NCBI GenBank assembly: GCA_033032175.1
Contig: CM065318.1
Location: 8,308,001-8,372,000, forward strand
Direction: 5' to 3'
DNA from: Saturnia japonica
Lineage: Eukaryota > Arthropoda > Insecta > Lepidoptera > Saturniidae
Length of the DNA stretch: 64,000 bases
The translations under genes and the position numbers were made by a program. The notes below the pieces were generated by a model. That model saw nothing but the letters and a program-made list of their open reading frames with translations. It was not told the DNA's origin and made no database searches. Shown here piece after piece: positions 49,040 to 58,985 of this stretch; the stretch's first letter is position 1; the number at the start of each line of letters is the position of its first letter.

Positions 49040-49355
49040 AAAATATTGTTTACGAGTGCTTTGCTCGCGGCTTTGCTCGCATCATAGACTTTCACTTCAT
49101 CTTATACTCTCTTAGAATTGTATAAAACTGTGAAACACGTCTTTTTTACTTTCTAAATGAATTGCTAAATACTAATTCTAATAGATCTATGTTTAAAAAT
49201 GATGAATTTTCATACAAACTTTCATCGCCTTAGGGGTTGAATTTCCAAAAATCCTTCCTTAGTGTTCACCTACAATGTAGAAAGAACTTGTATGCAAATC
49301 TTCATGGTCATGGTCTTCTGGGTTTGGGCTGTGCTTTGATTGTCAGTCATAAGAA
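49040..49355 (+). repeat. Dispersed repeat with TTTCATACAAACTTTCATCG
   Basis: Contains TTTGCTCGCGGCTTTGCTCG, TTTCATACAAACTTTCATCG, CCTTAGGGGTTGAATTTCC and GGGTTTGGGCTGTGCTTTGA, in the same order as 23225-23512. Confidence 0.65.
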
Positions 49356-50819
49356 TGTCAATAATAATATGATCAAGAAATAAAAGGATACAACATATAC
49401 GTAGGCAATATTTGCCTTTTATGAAGTTTAAGTTACTTTGTCAATAAAAGGACGATTGGAAAGATATACCTACAAACAACTTTTGGGATTCAATAGCTAG
49501 TGTTTTAAATACCAACCAGACTGATGGTATATTCAGTAAAACATACAAAAAATAATACATGGAACTGTCTTATCCTTTTTCTTGGAAAAATAATAAAAAT
49601 ATATCTCTAGAAACTAGATAAACGAAATATATGAATGATCGAGTATTTACTTAAGTATATTGAACGGCCAAGCCCTACGCAAATAGGACAGGACTGGAGG
49701 CATTACTCGAACGTTTCAAGATGTCTCTGATCAATAAGAAACCTCTTTTCCTTCCAAATGTGTAATCGAGGTATGAGTCGAATATCTACCTATATAGTTT
49801 ACGTGTTTTATATAACTAATAAGAGATCCATTAAAATTTGTGAAATGTTGTTTGAATTTGTGTCTATATTCACATATTATTTTAATAACAACATATTCTT
49901 TTCTATATTTGAATATTTTAAGATCAAGAGATTGTTTGAATGCGTTTGTATTTTCTTAGTTTTATGGCCTTTAACCCTTTGGGCTACGTCGGCCTAGTTA
50001 AATCATCACATTTTATATAAATTAACAATCAATGAAGTTGTATACTGAAAAGGTTGCCCGGTTTGGATAATATAGCATGGTCCCAAGGAGCCCTACTAGA
50101 TTTTTTCTCTATGTTATTGAACGCGTTAACCTCTAGAACTTACAGTCGCGTTTAGAAAATTCATTTTCAATTTAATAGCCTTTATATTACGCAAGGTTGT
50201 AGCTTTTATTCATTTATTTAACAAAAATATTAATTTTAAACTATTTGACTATATTTTCTCCATAGCGAGAAACATACGCTTTAACGTATGTTTAATTCAT
50301 TAGTTTTGACGAAGAATCACATGAGCTATGACGTTGCCAGATAAGAAAAAAACATATATGAGAAATAATATAGGTATATGATGATTTAAAACACAAGCTA
50401 AGCATATTTATTTTGTCGTTTCAAAACCAACAGAAGAATTTATAGTACATCTAAGCTTGTGAATAAACTTTACTCTCCCTACTACATCGAAAAGATTCTT
50501 CTTGAACACGAAGCGGAAACTTTATTTTAATTAAATTCAAAACTATTTCCAAGGAGAAGCTTCAACTGTTAATTTACTTAAATCGGAGTGTTTCTGTTGA
50601 CCCTAAACGAAGTTTGTAAGTAACACACGATGGCGTCAGAGAGCTGGTAAATATTATTACTATTAGGATATGAAAAGGAAAATTATAGCAGATTGTTATT
50701 TTAGTTAATAGTAATAGTAGGGACACAATTTTAGAGATAGCTATTGAATTCCAAACTAAGCATAATTTGTATTATGATAACTACGCAGCTGTTATACTAT
50801 ATAATAATTATACGTAATT

Positions 50820-50940
50820 ATATGACACCCAGATACATAATTATACACAAAAATCGGTCATGTGACGGAATCGAACGCGCGACTTTTCGGTTCAATAGTA
50901 AGGCTTACTACCATTGCACCACGGGGCCTGTCGTCCTCTT
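50820..50940 (-). repeat. tRNA-derived SINE, minus orientation
   Basis: On the minus strand: GGCCCCGTGGTGCAATGGTA (A-box region), AAAAGTCGCGCGTTCGATTC (B box GCGTTCGATTCC), then CGTCACATGACCG. It resembles a tRNA head but has no tRNA-like 3' half, so it is a SINE rather than a tRNA gene. Confidence 0.65.
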
Positions 50941-52009
50941 TATTAGGGACGTATCAATTTAACTACATAAATAAATAGTTTATCTACAGTTAAGTAATGT
51001 GCATACTATGTGGAAAATTCTCCACTCATATTCTGAGAAGGTATATTTTTCCAATGTAATATAAGAAAGGTCGTAGAAGAAGGCAAGCAACAATTCTTTA
51101 ATGATTTGGATGTTGAATAAAGGACAATTGAATTACGAAGGTATATTTGGGTAATCTGAATAATTGATCAACTTAATGACGCGAATTTATCATTTAATGT
51201 TACTCGTAAGAACAACAAAAGATGCAGAATGTAAAAGATTATAGTAAAAGATAAAGATTATATAATTATACAAAAATACTTTGATAAAAGTAAATATCAG
51301 AGTTGTGTAACCAAATTTACAAAACAAATTCGAGATAATACGTGCCTTGTTTTTTGTATATTCCAAGAAGCTCTGGTTGAGATTTAGTAGCTTAAATAAG
51401 ATCTTTTTTTAGGTTAATTACTAGTACTTACGTACTTACATTAAAGCAAGTAGAGTGTTCTGCCTTTTCATTGTCTATTTTCGCAGTTAATGTATAAAGG
51501 AAAAAAGCTTACTTCAAGATTGGTTTTGTATTAACAAAGAGTTGTGTTATTTATTATATTCAGTTTCTTTTACATTCGGTTATTTAATCAAGTTATAACA
51601 AGAATTCAATTCGGTCATAATTACCCTATTATACGGGACGATCTACCGTGATTTTTGTCAATATTCAGTACAGTGTAATAAGGAATCGGGTATGCAGGAT
51701 AAGATCAAGGGCGAAAGCACTGACTAGGAACATGCATAAGCATTACAAGTGGGGCACAACTTAATTACTTATTCAGATATAATAAGTCTTTGTTCGTTTA
51801 TTGCGTTCATCCGCCGTGTTAACATTCGAACTGTATATATTTGTTCATACAAAACATTAGTTTATTTCAGGAATTCGATATTTTTAATAAAGATATTCGA
51901 TACGATAACAGCTTTAGCTTTGTAGAAATATTTACATATTTAAAATATTGTACGTAAATTACATGACAGTAAAAAAGAGTACACTAAATAATTTTTTCTA
52001 TGCCAAAGG

Positions 52010-52310
52010 GCAGGCAGCAAACATGCAGACGGCCTGGTCCACCTGATAGTAAATGGTTACCGTTCCCTATGGACAACTACAACACCATGTTGTTGACCTT
52101 GGAAATCGTATTTCTATCCCTTTTCGAAAAGCCCCATGTCGTAGCCCTGGGGGAAACCCGTATTGGGTAACCCATTCCACAGCTCTAGCGTATGTAAAAG
52201 TAAAGTTCTAGAAAACCTTACTATTGTTGCTGTTCGGCAAATATTTTAGAGTGTGAGGATGAGAAGCCAGCAAATGGCGGAAGGTGCGAGTTTGCAACGG
52301 TGATGAGGGC
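52010..52310. repeat. Dispersed repeat with GGCCTGGTCCACCTGATAGT
   Basis: Contains AGACGGCCTGGTCCACCTGA, TGGTTACCGTTCCCTATGGA, GGGTAACCCATTCCACAGCT and AGTTCTAGAAAACCTTACTA. The class is uncertain. Confidence 0.55.
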
Positions 52311-52538
52311 ACCATACCAAAAAGTTCTTTTATTTATCATATTTACTTTTTATTTAATTCATTGGAGTAATTCAGATTGAATGTGATAAAGAAATTATTA
52401 AAATGTTATACATACACCGTAAATTAACCATACTATTGACAAAATCTCGTATATAAAATTATATAAATAATTTAATTAATATTATTAAAATTTTACAGTT
52501 TCATTCGTGTTTCCCGAGTAATATTCAATTACATAAAA

Positions 52539-52871
52539 GTGACATGGCAGAACTTCATTAGTTTTTGTCTCAGCCATCTGCGACTCGCATTCAGTGATTG
52601 TTTGAGCCACGATTCTAGCCCTGCAGTGACTTTACTTACACCAGATCCTTTATTAAAGCAGGGTTATACGCTTCTGTCACTTTTCATCTTCTTTGCTTTT
52701 GTTATTATTCTTTTCTACTCTCGGTCTGGTCTGCAAAATAACTACAAAGCACCTGATGAAAAGTACAGTTCATCAACGGCGAGTTCAGATGACTTATTTC
52801 GATATAATTATTTGTTTACAATGGTAAAGAAGATCAATAAATTATTAAAAAGTTTCCTTTTTTTTCTTTAA
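52539..52871 (+). other. Unassigned open reading frame with one membrane segment
   Basis: A 110-residue open stretch on the strand opposite Dscam. It has a polar N-terminal part, a strongly hydrophobic run (LLSLFIFFAFVIILFY) near residues 46 to 61, and then SRSGLQNNYKAPDEKYSSST. The single membrane segment followed by a polar tail looks protein-like, and the composition is more balanced than its flanks. I recognise no family and see no splice sites or promoter. It could be a fragment of a retrocopied mRNA or chance. Confidence 0.2.
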
Positions 52872-52973
52872 TTAGATGACTAAAAACTTTGACATTTTTG
52901 CACAGTAAGACTGTTGTAGACTAAGATGATGAGTAATTATTATTAATACACACATACATTTCAATCTGTATAT

Positions 52974-53382
52974 GTGTATGTCACTTGATAATTGTACGAA
53001 CCGTTAGTTTATAAACAATCTAGTCATATTGTAAACTGTCGGTAGATTGTGAACGGACACAAAAATTTGCAATCCAACGGTTACATTTTCGTAGGTTTAT
53101 AAACTAACTTTAGTTTGTTACTTTAGGTTGAAACTGGTATAACGCACGAGCTGAGCGAGCGTAACGATCGCGGCGTGACGCGGCAGAATTCGGCGAGCGC
53201 CAGAAACAAATTAACCGTTGAAACTCTTATTTTTCAAGTTCTAGCATCATAATTTTGCTTATATAATTGGACATACCAAAAATTCAAAACGATTGGTATC
53301 CATTCACTATTTTGCGAGAGTTTACAGTCTGACAATATTGTTCATAAACTAACGGTTCATACAATTAGCCGGTGACATACAC
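52974..53382. mobile_element. Foldback MITE of about 409 bp
   Basis: Long terminal inverted repeats: the left arm GTGTATGTCACTTGATAATT, GTACGAACCGTTAGTTTATA and AACAAT pairs with the right arm, whose complement reads GTGTATGTCACCGGCTAATT, GTATGAACCGTTAGTTTATG and AACAAT, continuing to GTAAACTGT. About 60 bp pair with a few mismatches. The centre is GC-rich (GCGAGCGTAACGATCGCGGC). No ORF. Confidence 0.8.
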
Positions 53383-55099
53383 CAATATAATTTTTTTATG
53401 GTTATAAAATATATGTAAATATTTATAAAAATATAACCTTTTAGACCCTTATGGTCTATATCTAGATATCTTATTCGTAAATATTAACACCAAATAAAGT
53501 TTTTAAACAACAAATAACCTCTAGAGGCGTTTCTGACAGATATTTGGGGGCTCAGACCAAATAAATTTATAAGTCTACGGAAATTCCCAGAGTAAAGTTA
53601 TGAAATTAATCGTGGAATGTTGTCAGGCTCTGTGTTGGGCAGGTATTGAGCATTCCCCTGGGCGTGGTAACGTCAAACACCGTCTAACTCGGCTCAATGT
53701 GAAAAGTTTGCGAACAACGACTCGTATTACGAACTTTTTAGTTTAATACTTTACCATTTTATTTTTTATGTAATTAAATTGTTTTACAAGCTTAACAATT
53801 TTTTGAAACAATAATTACTACCACATAGCCTAGAGATATTATCGTAAGATAAAAGTAAGGTATAAAAATACACGCTCATATAAAAGTGTCTCAAATTTTG
53901 AGAATTATTCAAATAAATATTACTACCATTTTTTAGATTTTTTAAACCCCTTTCAGATGAACACACGTTTTAAAAAACAACCATTCATATGAAACCGCGT
54001 CAACGCACGTCAGCGCGCGTTAGCGCTTTGCCTAAAAAAAAATATTTAGATACTTGTAACCGAATCGTCATCTAATCACTTTAGAAATTCTATCACGCGT
54101 TACATCTGATCGAGGGCAAGAGATATTTATGCAGACTGACATGATAGCGACTACTGTCAATGGATTGCAGATCTTTTGATGTTCGCCGTTGTTTTTGGAT
54201 TTTGTTGAGCTTACCATCAGGGAAAGTACCATCACTTTGCCATCACATTAAAAAAATCTGCATTTATTTATGTTTTATGAGTATTCCTTAGTGACATTCT
54301 CTGTCACTTCTGCTGTTACTTCTGGTACTCCAAAGAACCTATTATATAAAAAAATATAATATATGAATAACTCTTATTTGTAACACTTGACACTGGCGAA
54401 ATTACCAACGAAGGCATAAGCCGCCACAATAAAAAAAAAGCTAAGTGTGTGTTGGGTCACGTGCAATGTGGGGTTCCGTAGTTGCTCGTCACAATATGCA
54501 GTCTGTTCAGTGGAATTTTTACGTAATTACTTCTACATGTACATTTTATAAATTGATTGTGTATTACTCAATCGCTTATTAATTTATAAAGCCTATTTAC
54601 CCCTGATAGTTTACCTTTTTTAACTTCTTTATATATCTTAACTACCATAATTTTTTCACATATCCAAAAACAAACATAACAAAAATTTGCACTTTGAAGC
54701 TTAATATTTCACAAACGGATCCCTGAATCGAAAAATGATTTTCACACACTCACAATATGCTTGAACAACCTATCATCCAACGAAACCTGGTGAGTAATAT
54801 GAGTTTAAAATGCCAAAACATAGGCAATTTTAACAGCATTTTGGCAGAACCGTGTTCAAGATGTTGTACGACCTGGTAGTGCTGGCTCATCGGCGACTCT
54901 CTTGATTTAATGCTGGTATGGATTGGGCACAATGGGACTGATATATTCAGTAGAATAGAAGTCCCGGTATTAAAAAAAAAATCCAACGACACGATAGGAT
55001 AGATGAGAAAAAAATTATTCCCACTTTATGTGTAGGGGAGGTATCTTAAACAATTTGTCAGAGCTGACACAAACACAAACTTTTTTTTTAAATATTCGC

Positions 55100-55340
55100 T
55101 AAGATGTTTCACATCTGCCGGACGTCCCGTGACGGCTAACTTTTTGACGTGACAACGTCTTATAAATTGGTTTGCCGGGTGACACTTCAAGAAACTGCGT
55201 TACGCTCCGCTCACGTTATGCGCTCACAATGAGAGCGAGTGAGAGGCACGCGTCCCTTCCACTCGGGCATGGTTAGCCCGCCTAAGAGCGAGAGAGACAG
55301 ACATAAAGTCGTTGTCACGTAAAACTTTCGCCCGTATACC
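55100..55340. repeat. Dispersed GC-rich repeat with TTGACGTGACAACGTCTTAT
   Basis: Contains TTGACGTGACAACGTCTTAT, GGTTTGCCGGGTGACACTTC and GCTCCGCTCACGTTATGCGC, a combination seen widely in lepidopteran genomes (family knowledge). The class is unknown to me. Confidence 0.5.
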
Positions 55341-56254
55341 GACTTTACAGGCAGACATTTTATAATACAATATTCATAGTATAAAAAGGTTTATTTAACA
55401 AGTGAAATCAGATCTTAAAAATTAATTATGTAAAAATATAAAACAAAAAATTATTACCAATGAATTTCGAGGAAAATCCACCGCGTTACGTTAATGAGCA
55501 CCTTTAGTTACCTGAATTCAACAGTTTTCCATATTTATGAAATACCCGCTTTCGGTGCGCATATCTTTATTTCCCGGTCGGGACTGCGCGACCGTAAACT
55601 TACGAACGAACTCCCCCGAATGGAAAAACTTTATTTATATTTGAGTTGGAAGTGGATTTGTGAATACTAAATCACATTTTCCGTAATGGGGAGGAGCTTC
55701 GTGACGAAATATTTCCGTATTTAATGCGTGTTACATCTGTTCATGCATATTTACCATAAGTCTTGAATTGCGTAGATAATGACAGTTATTTGAGCAGTTA
55801 CGTTGGGGGTAAATTCATATTTTATTTTCGTAAAAGGGCTAAATATTAAAAAATGTTGATTATTAGAAGAGCTATTACTAAATGAAAAGAAAGAAAGAAA
55901 ATACATTTATTTGTTACATACATGAAAGTAAAATAAGCTTAATATCTCTGCTCCCGGGGATGGCATATATGCTAATTCCAGGTACATTTTGTTATGTAAG
56001 GGAGCTAAAGGTATAATAAATTAATAAATAACAACAACAAAAAAACTAGTAAAATTAAAAACAAAATATTTCATATTGTTGTATATCCTGTAACAATGTA
56101 ACAAAAAATTAAAGAAATAATGATTTGAGAAATTTGTTACTGGGTCGATATTGAGTTATTATTATTTTGATTTTTGTTTCATTTTATAAAAAACAATATT
56201 TATTTGTCTCCTGGTAGACAACTTTGTAACCATTCGCATTAATATTATATTTAC

Positions 56255-56373
56255 CTGACACTGTCCTTTGGTACTGCAGCTGAGCGTTACTCCCGTGTCG
56301 TTGCTGAATTCTACGTGGTGTGCGGGTTCTTGGATTGTCGGCAGACTCCTTGGCTCTGGGGATGCTTGAACTG
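56255..56373 (-). CDS. Dscam-family exon: first half of Ig1
   Basis: First recognisable coding exon of the gene, encoding the start of the mature ectodomain and the first strands of Ig1. It reads AVQASPEPRSLPTIQEP, then HHVEFSNDTGVTLSCS with the first Ig1 cysteine, and ends at KGQCQ. On the minus strand the acceptor is gttacag before CAGTTC and the donor is CAG/GTAAAT. It enters in phase 1 and leaves in phase 0, which fits the next exon. The EFSN..G..L.C pattern is typical of Dscam Ig1 (family knowledge). SNDT includes an N-glycosylation sequon. An acceptor 3 nt further in (cagcag) would drop one residue. The preceding exon must end with one base of an NCA codon and probably holds the signal peptide; I could not find it between here and the right edge. 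Confidence 0.85.
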
Positions 56374-56722
56374 CTGTAACAAAATAAATAATGTATTGTA
56401 TACTTTGTTTTTATTTATTTTAAAGTGAAACTTCTATGGTACGATTGGTGAAAAAAATGAATGTACAACTGAGGATAGGTTAATAAGTTAATACATACAT
56501 AATTAATACATAGTGCATTGACGACGCAGCTAGTCTTTTCAAATCAATTGCATCTTGTCTTTTATGTATATACTGTTGTTATATTACGAAGTGGTGGACA
56601 CGTACTAATTGCATAAAAACTTCTAAAATACAAGAATACAAAAAGAGTATAACTAAACTAAAATCATACAGCTTAGTTTTCTCTCTTAACATTAAGACGT
56701 GACAGTATGTAATATATTATAA

Positions 56723-57430
56723 CTAGCGGTGTGCCCGCGGCTCCGCACGCGTTTGTTACTACGCAATAATTATTTAAATCCCTTTATTTCCCAATTCATA
56801 ATATGCTGTATCAATTGAGGAGTGGCATGTATTTCTCGTGTACAATTTTCATTAAAATCGGTTGAATACTATTATTCTAATGTACAATTTCTAATGCATT
56901 ATTAACAATTCTTATATCCTCTTAATTATAGTATAATGTATGCTTCCCGTCTACAAAATTTGATCAGAATTAGTTGAGAATTGATGAAAATTAAACTTTT
57001 TGAATTACTTTTTTTTTTTAATTTTGGAAGTAATATTGACAATTCTTATAGCTCATTAATTATGTAAATTAGTTAGACATCCCGTGTATAAAATTTTATC
57101 AAAATCGGTTAAGAATTAAAGAAATTTTAAATTTTTGAAAATTCATTTTTTACGATTACCAAAAGTGTTATTGAAAATTCTCATTATTTATCAATCATGG
57201 AATGACTCATACTTCCCGTGTACATAATTGAATTAACGAAAACTTTTTTTTAATTTTTTTTTACATTATCTAAAAGTTATATTTACATTTCTTATACCTT
57301 ATCAACTGACCGATGATATAAGCATCCCGTGTACAATATTTCATAAGAATAGGTCAAGCCGTTTTTGAGTTAAATCCGGACATACAATCAGACAGACTGA
57401 CGGACAAATAAAAATTAATGGCATATTAGT
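56723..57430 (-). mobile_element. Helitron-like element with five diverged tandem units
   Basis: On the minus strand this ends in a GGAGCCGCGGGCACACCGCTAG-like stretch (CTAG at 56723-56726). Inside are five diverged units whose shared motif (t)cccgtgta followed by tttcat..aaat(c/a)ggtt starts near 56834, 56945, 57080, 57214 and 57325, giving spacings of 111, 135, 134 and 111 bp. The distal end contains TTTTTGAGTTAAATCCGGAC, also found at 14875-15235 and, inverted, at 41570-41790. Confidence 0.65.
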
Positions 57431-58214
57431 GATCAGTATTGTTCATATAATATGCGTATCGGCAAATTTGGGAAAAATATTAAAAGTACAGACAGGACTA
57501 CAGATTTATAAATATAGATAGAGCTATATTTATGTATTAACTACAAAAAAACAAAAGAAAATCATAGATGGGTCTATTGTGGTCGCAATCCCTACCACCT
57601 CGATGTATTACTGCATATGCCCCGGCTGATTTCGGAATACGACAAATCGAAAGAAAATCATAGATGGAGATTATTACTGTTTGTATGGTATTATCAATAT
57701 AGGCTATATTAATAGGACACATTAACCGTCCCAATAAAACTTCAAAAATAATTAAAATTATACCTTATTGTACTCGCCTACGGGAAGGTTTTTTGAAAAA
57801 CGTGAAATCCCTTTTATTCCGTTCTTACCAAAAGCATAAATATGAATGGGTTCTTCATACAAACTTTCATCCAAGTTTTATTTTCACCACATGTGGAATA
57901 ACACAATAAAATAATTCAATTGTGGCAAAACTCTGTAATCCATATAATTTACAATAGGTATATATATCGCTTGAAATGTATAAACTCTCACGAGACGCGG
58001 TTTGACAGCGTCATAAATAAAACAGTTATTATGCTTAGTTATACAGCTTAAAAACACTTCAATCAATCTTAAAAAGAATACTGAACTATCATTTAATAGG
58101 TAATTATTATAAATACAATACATTTCTAATTAAGTATAACACTGTCTATAAATCAACATTGACAACACTGTCATTTCAAATCAACAAACTGGTTGTCATG
58201 GAAGCTGATATTTC

Positions 58215-58400
58215 CCTCTTACATACTTTCATCTCCTATTTTTTACCCTTAAAATTTTATTTTCGCTACAAAAAGTACCCTATGTCCTTTCCCGAGGTCC
58301 AATCTATCTCTATACTGTAATTCATCAAAACTGGTTCAGCGGTTTAGGCGTGAAAACGTAACAGACAGACAGAGTTACTTTCGCATTTATAATAGTATAA
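58215..58400 (-). repeat. Dispersed repeat, ATTATAAATGCGAAAGTAAC family
   Basis: Minus-orientation copy with AAAAAGTACCCTATGTCCTT, GGTTTAGGCGTGAAAACGTA and TTCGCATTTATAATAGTATA. It is the closest relative of the 10362 copy in this window. Confidence 0.7.
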
Positions 58401-58439
58401 GTATAGATTTATGATATTTTTTTGTAAACATACCAAAGT

Positions 58440-58690
58440 GACTTAACTGTGGCTGATTGCGTACATAGATCAGTTAGAGATCGACAATCCATCACCAGTC
58501 GTTGTCACGCCGGTTTGCAACTTGCATGTACATCGTATATAAATATTCGAGAACTGCGACAAACCAAAAATGGGTTACTGTAACGAGCTTATCACCATGT
58601 GGATGATGGTCGCGACTCAGTCCGAGACAGATCTTTACCATCCTGCTAGATAATTCAATATACACCGGCTGGTGCTAGAACGCCACACAC
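58440..58690. repeat. Dispersed repeat, same family as 26975-27240
   Basis: Contains CCAGTCGTTGTCACGCCGGT, TTATCACCATGTGGATGATG, GTCGCGACTCAGTCCG and TACACCGGCTGGTGC in the same order as 26975-27240. Confidence 0.55.
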
Positions 58691-58699
58691 ACCATTCAC

Positions 58700-58985
58700 A
58701 CAAGCCATAGGATAGCTGATTACGTGAATGATGGTGAAATCTGGATGTGATTCCCTCTCTATACTTCTACTAAAAATCATAATAACTGTATATAATTAAA
58801 TACTGTAAAAAGTAATTAAAAAAAGAAAATAAGATATTGATAAACCCGATTGAGTTTCTCGTCGGTTCTTCTCGATGGCTGGGATGTTTTTCGAAGCAGT
58901 GGTAGAGTTTTGACATTCATAAGTGTCTTCTTAGGGCCTAAATTGAATCAAAATATTTTGATTTTGCTTAGCGTGCCACAATGGT
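58700..58985 (+). repeat. LINE 3' end of the jockey/CR1-like family
   Basis: Matches the 3' end of the LINE at 8960-9225: GCTGATTACGTGAATGATGG, TTCCCTCTCTATACTTCTAC, then the 3' UTR block GTTCTTCTCGATGGCTGGGA and CATAAGTGTCTTCTTAGGGC. It is 5'-truncated with only the last residues of coding sequence. Confidence 0.75.

Larger units (their letters stand above)
39095..56254 (-). other. Dscam intron, 17.2 kb
   Basis: Intron between the two Ig1 exons, with GTAAAT donor and cttgcag acceptor. It holds, right to left, a repeat block at 55100-55340, the foldback MITE at 52974-53382, a repeat at 52010-52310, a minus-strand SINE at about 50820-50940, a repeat at 49040-49355, a Helitron-like element at 47900-48168, the pogo-like element at 46499-47643, an LTR-like fragment at 45088-45290, RTE-like tails at 42600-43265 and 41850-42319, a minisatellite Helitron fragment at 41570-41790 and a LINE tail at 40870-41000. 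The stretches 39100-40190, 43520-45080, 53390-54100 and 55350-56250 are AT-rich and I see nothing definite in them. Confidence 0.85.

Noticed and set aside
50870..50940. Possible tRNA gene
   Set aside because: A and B boxes are present but no acceptor-stem pairing or anticodon loop can be built; it fits a tRNA-derived SINE.
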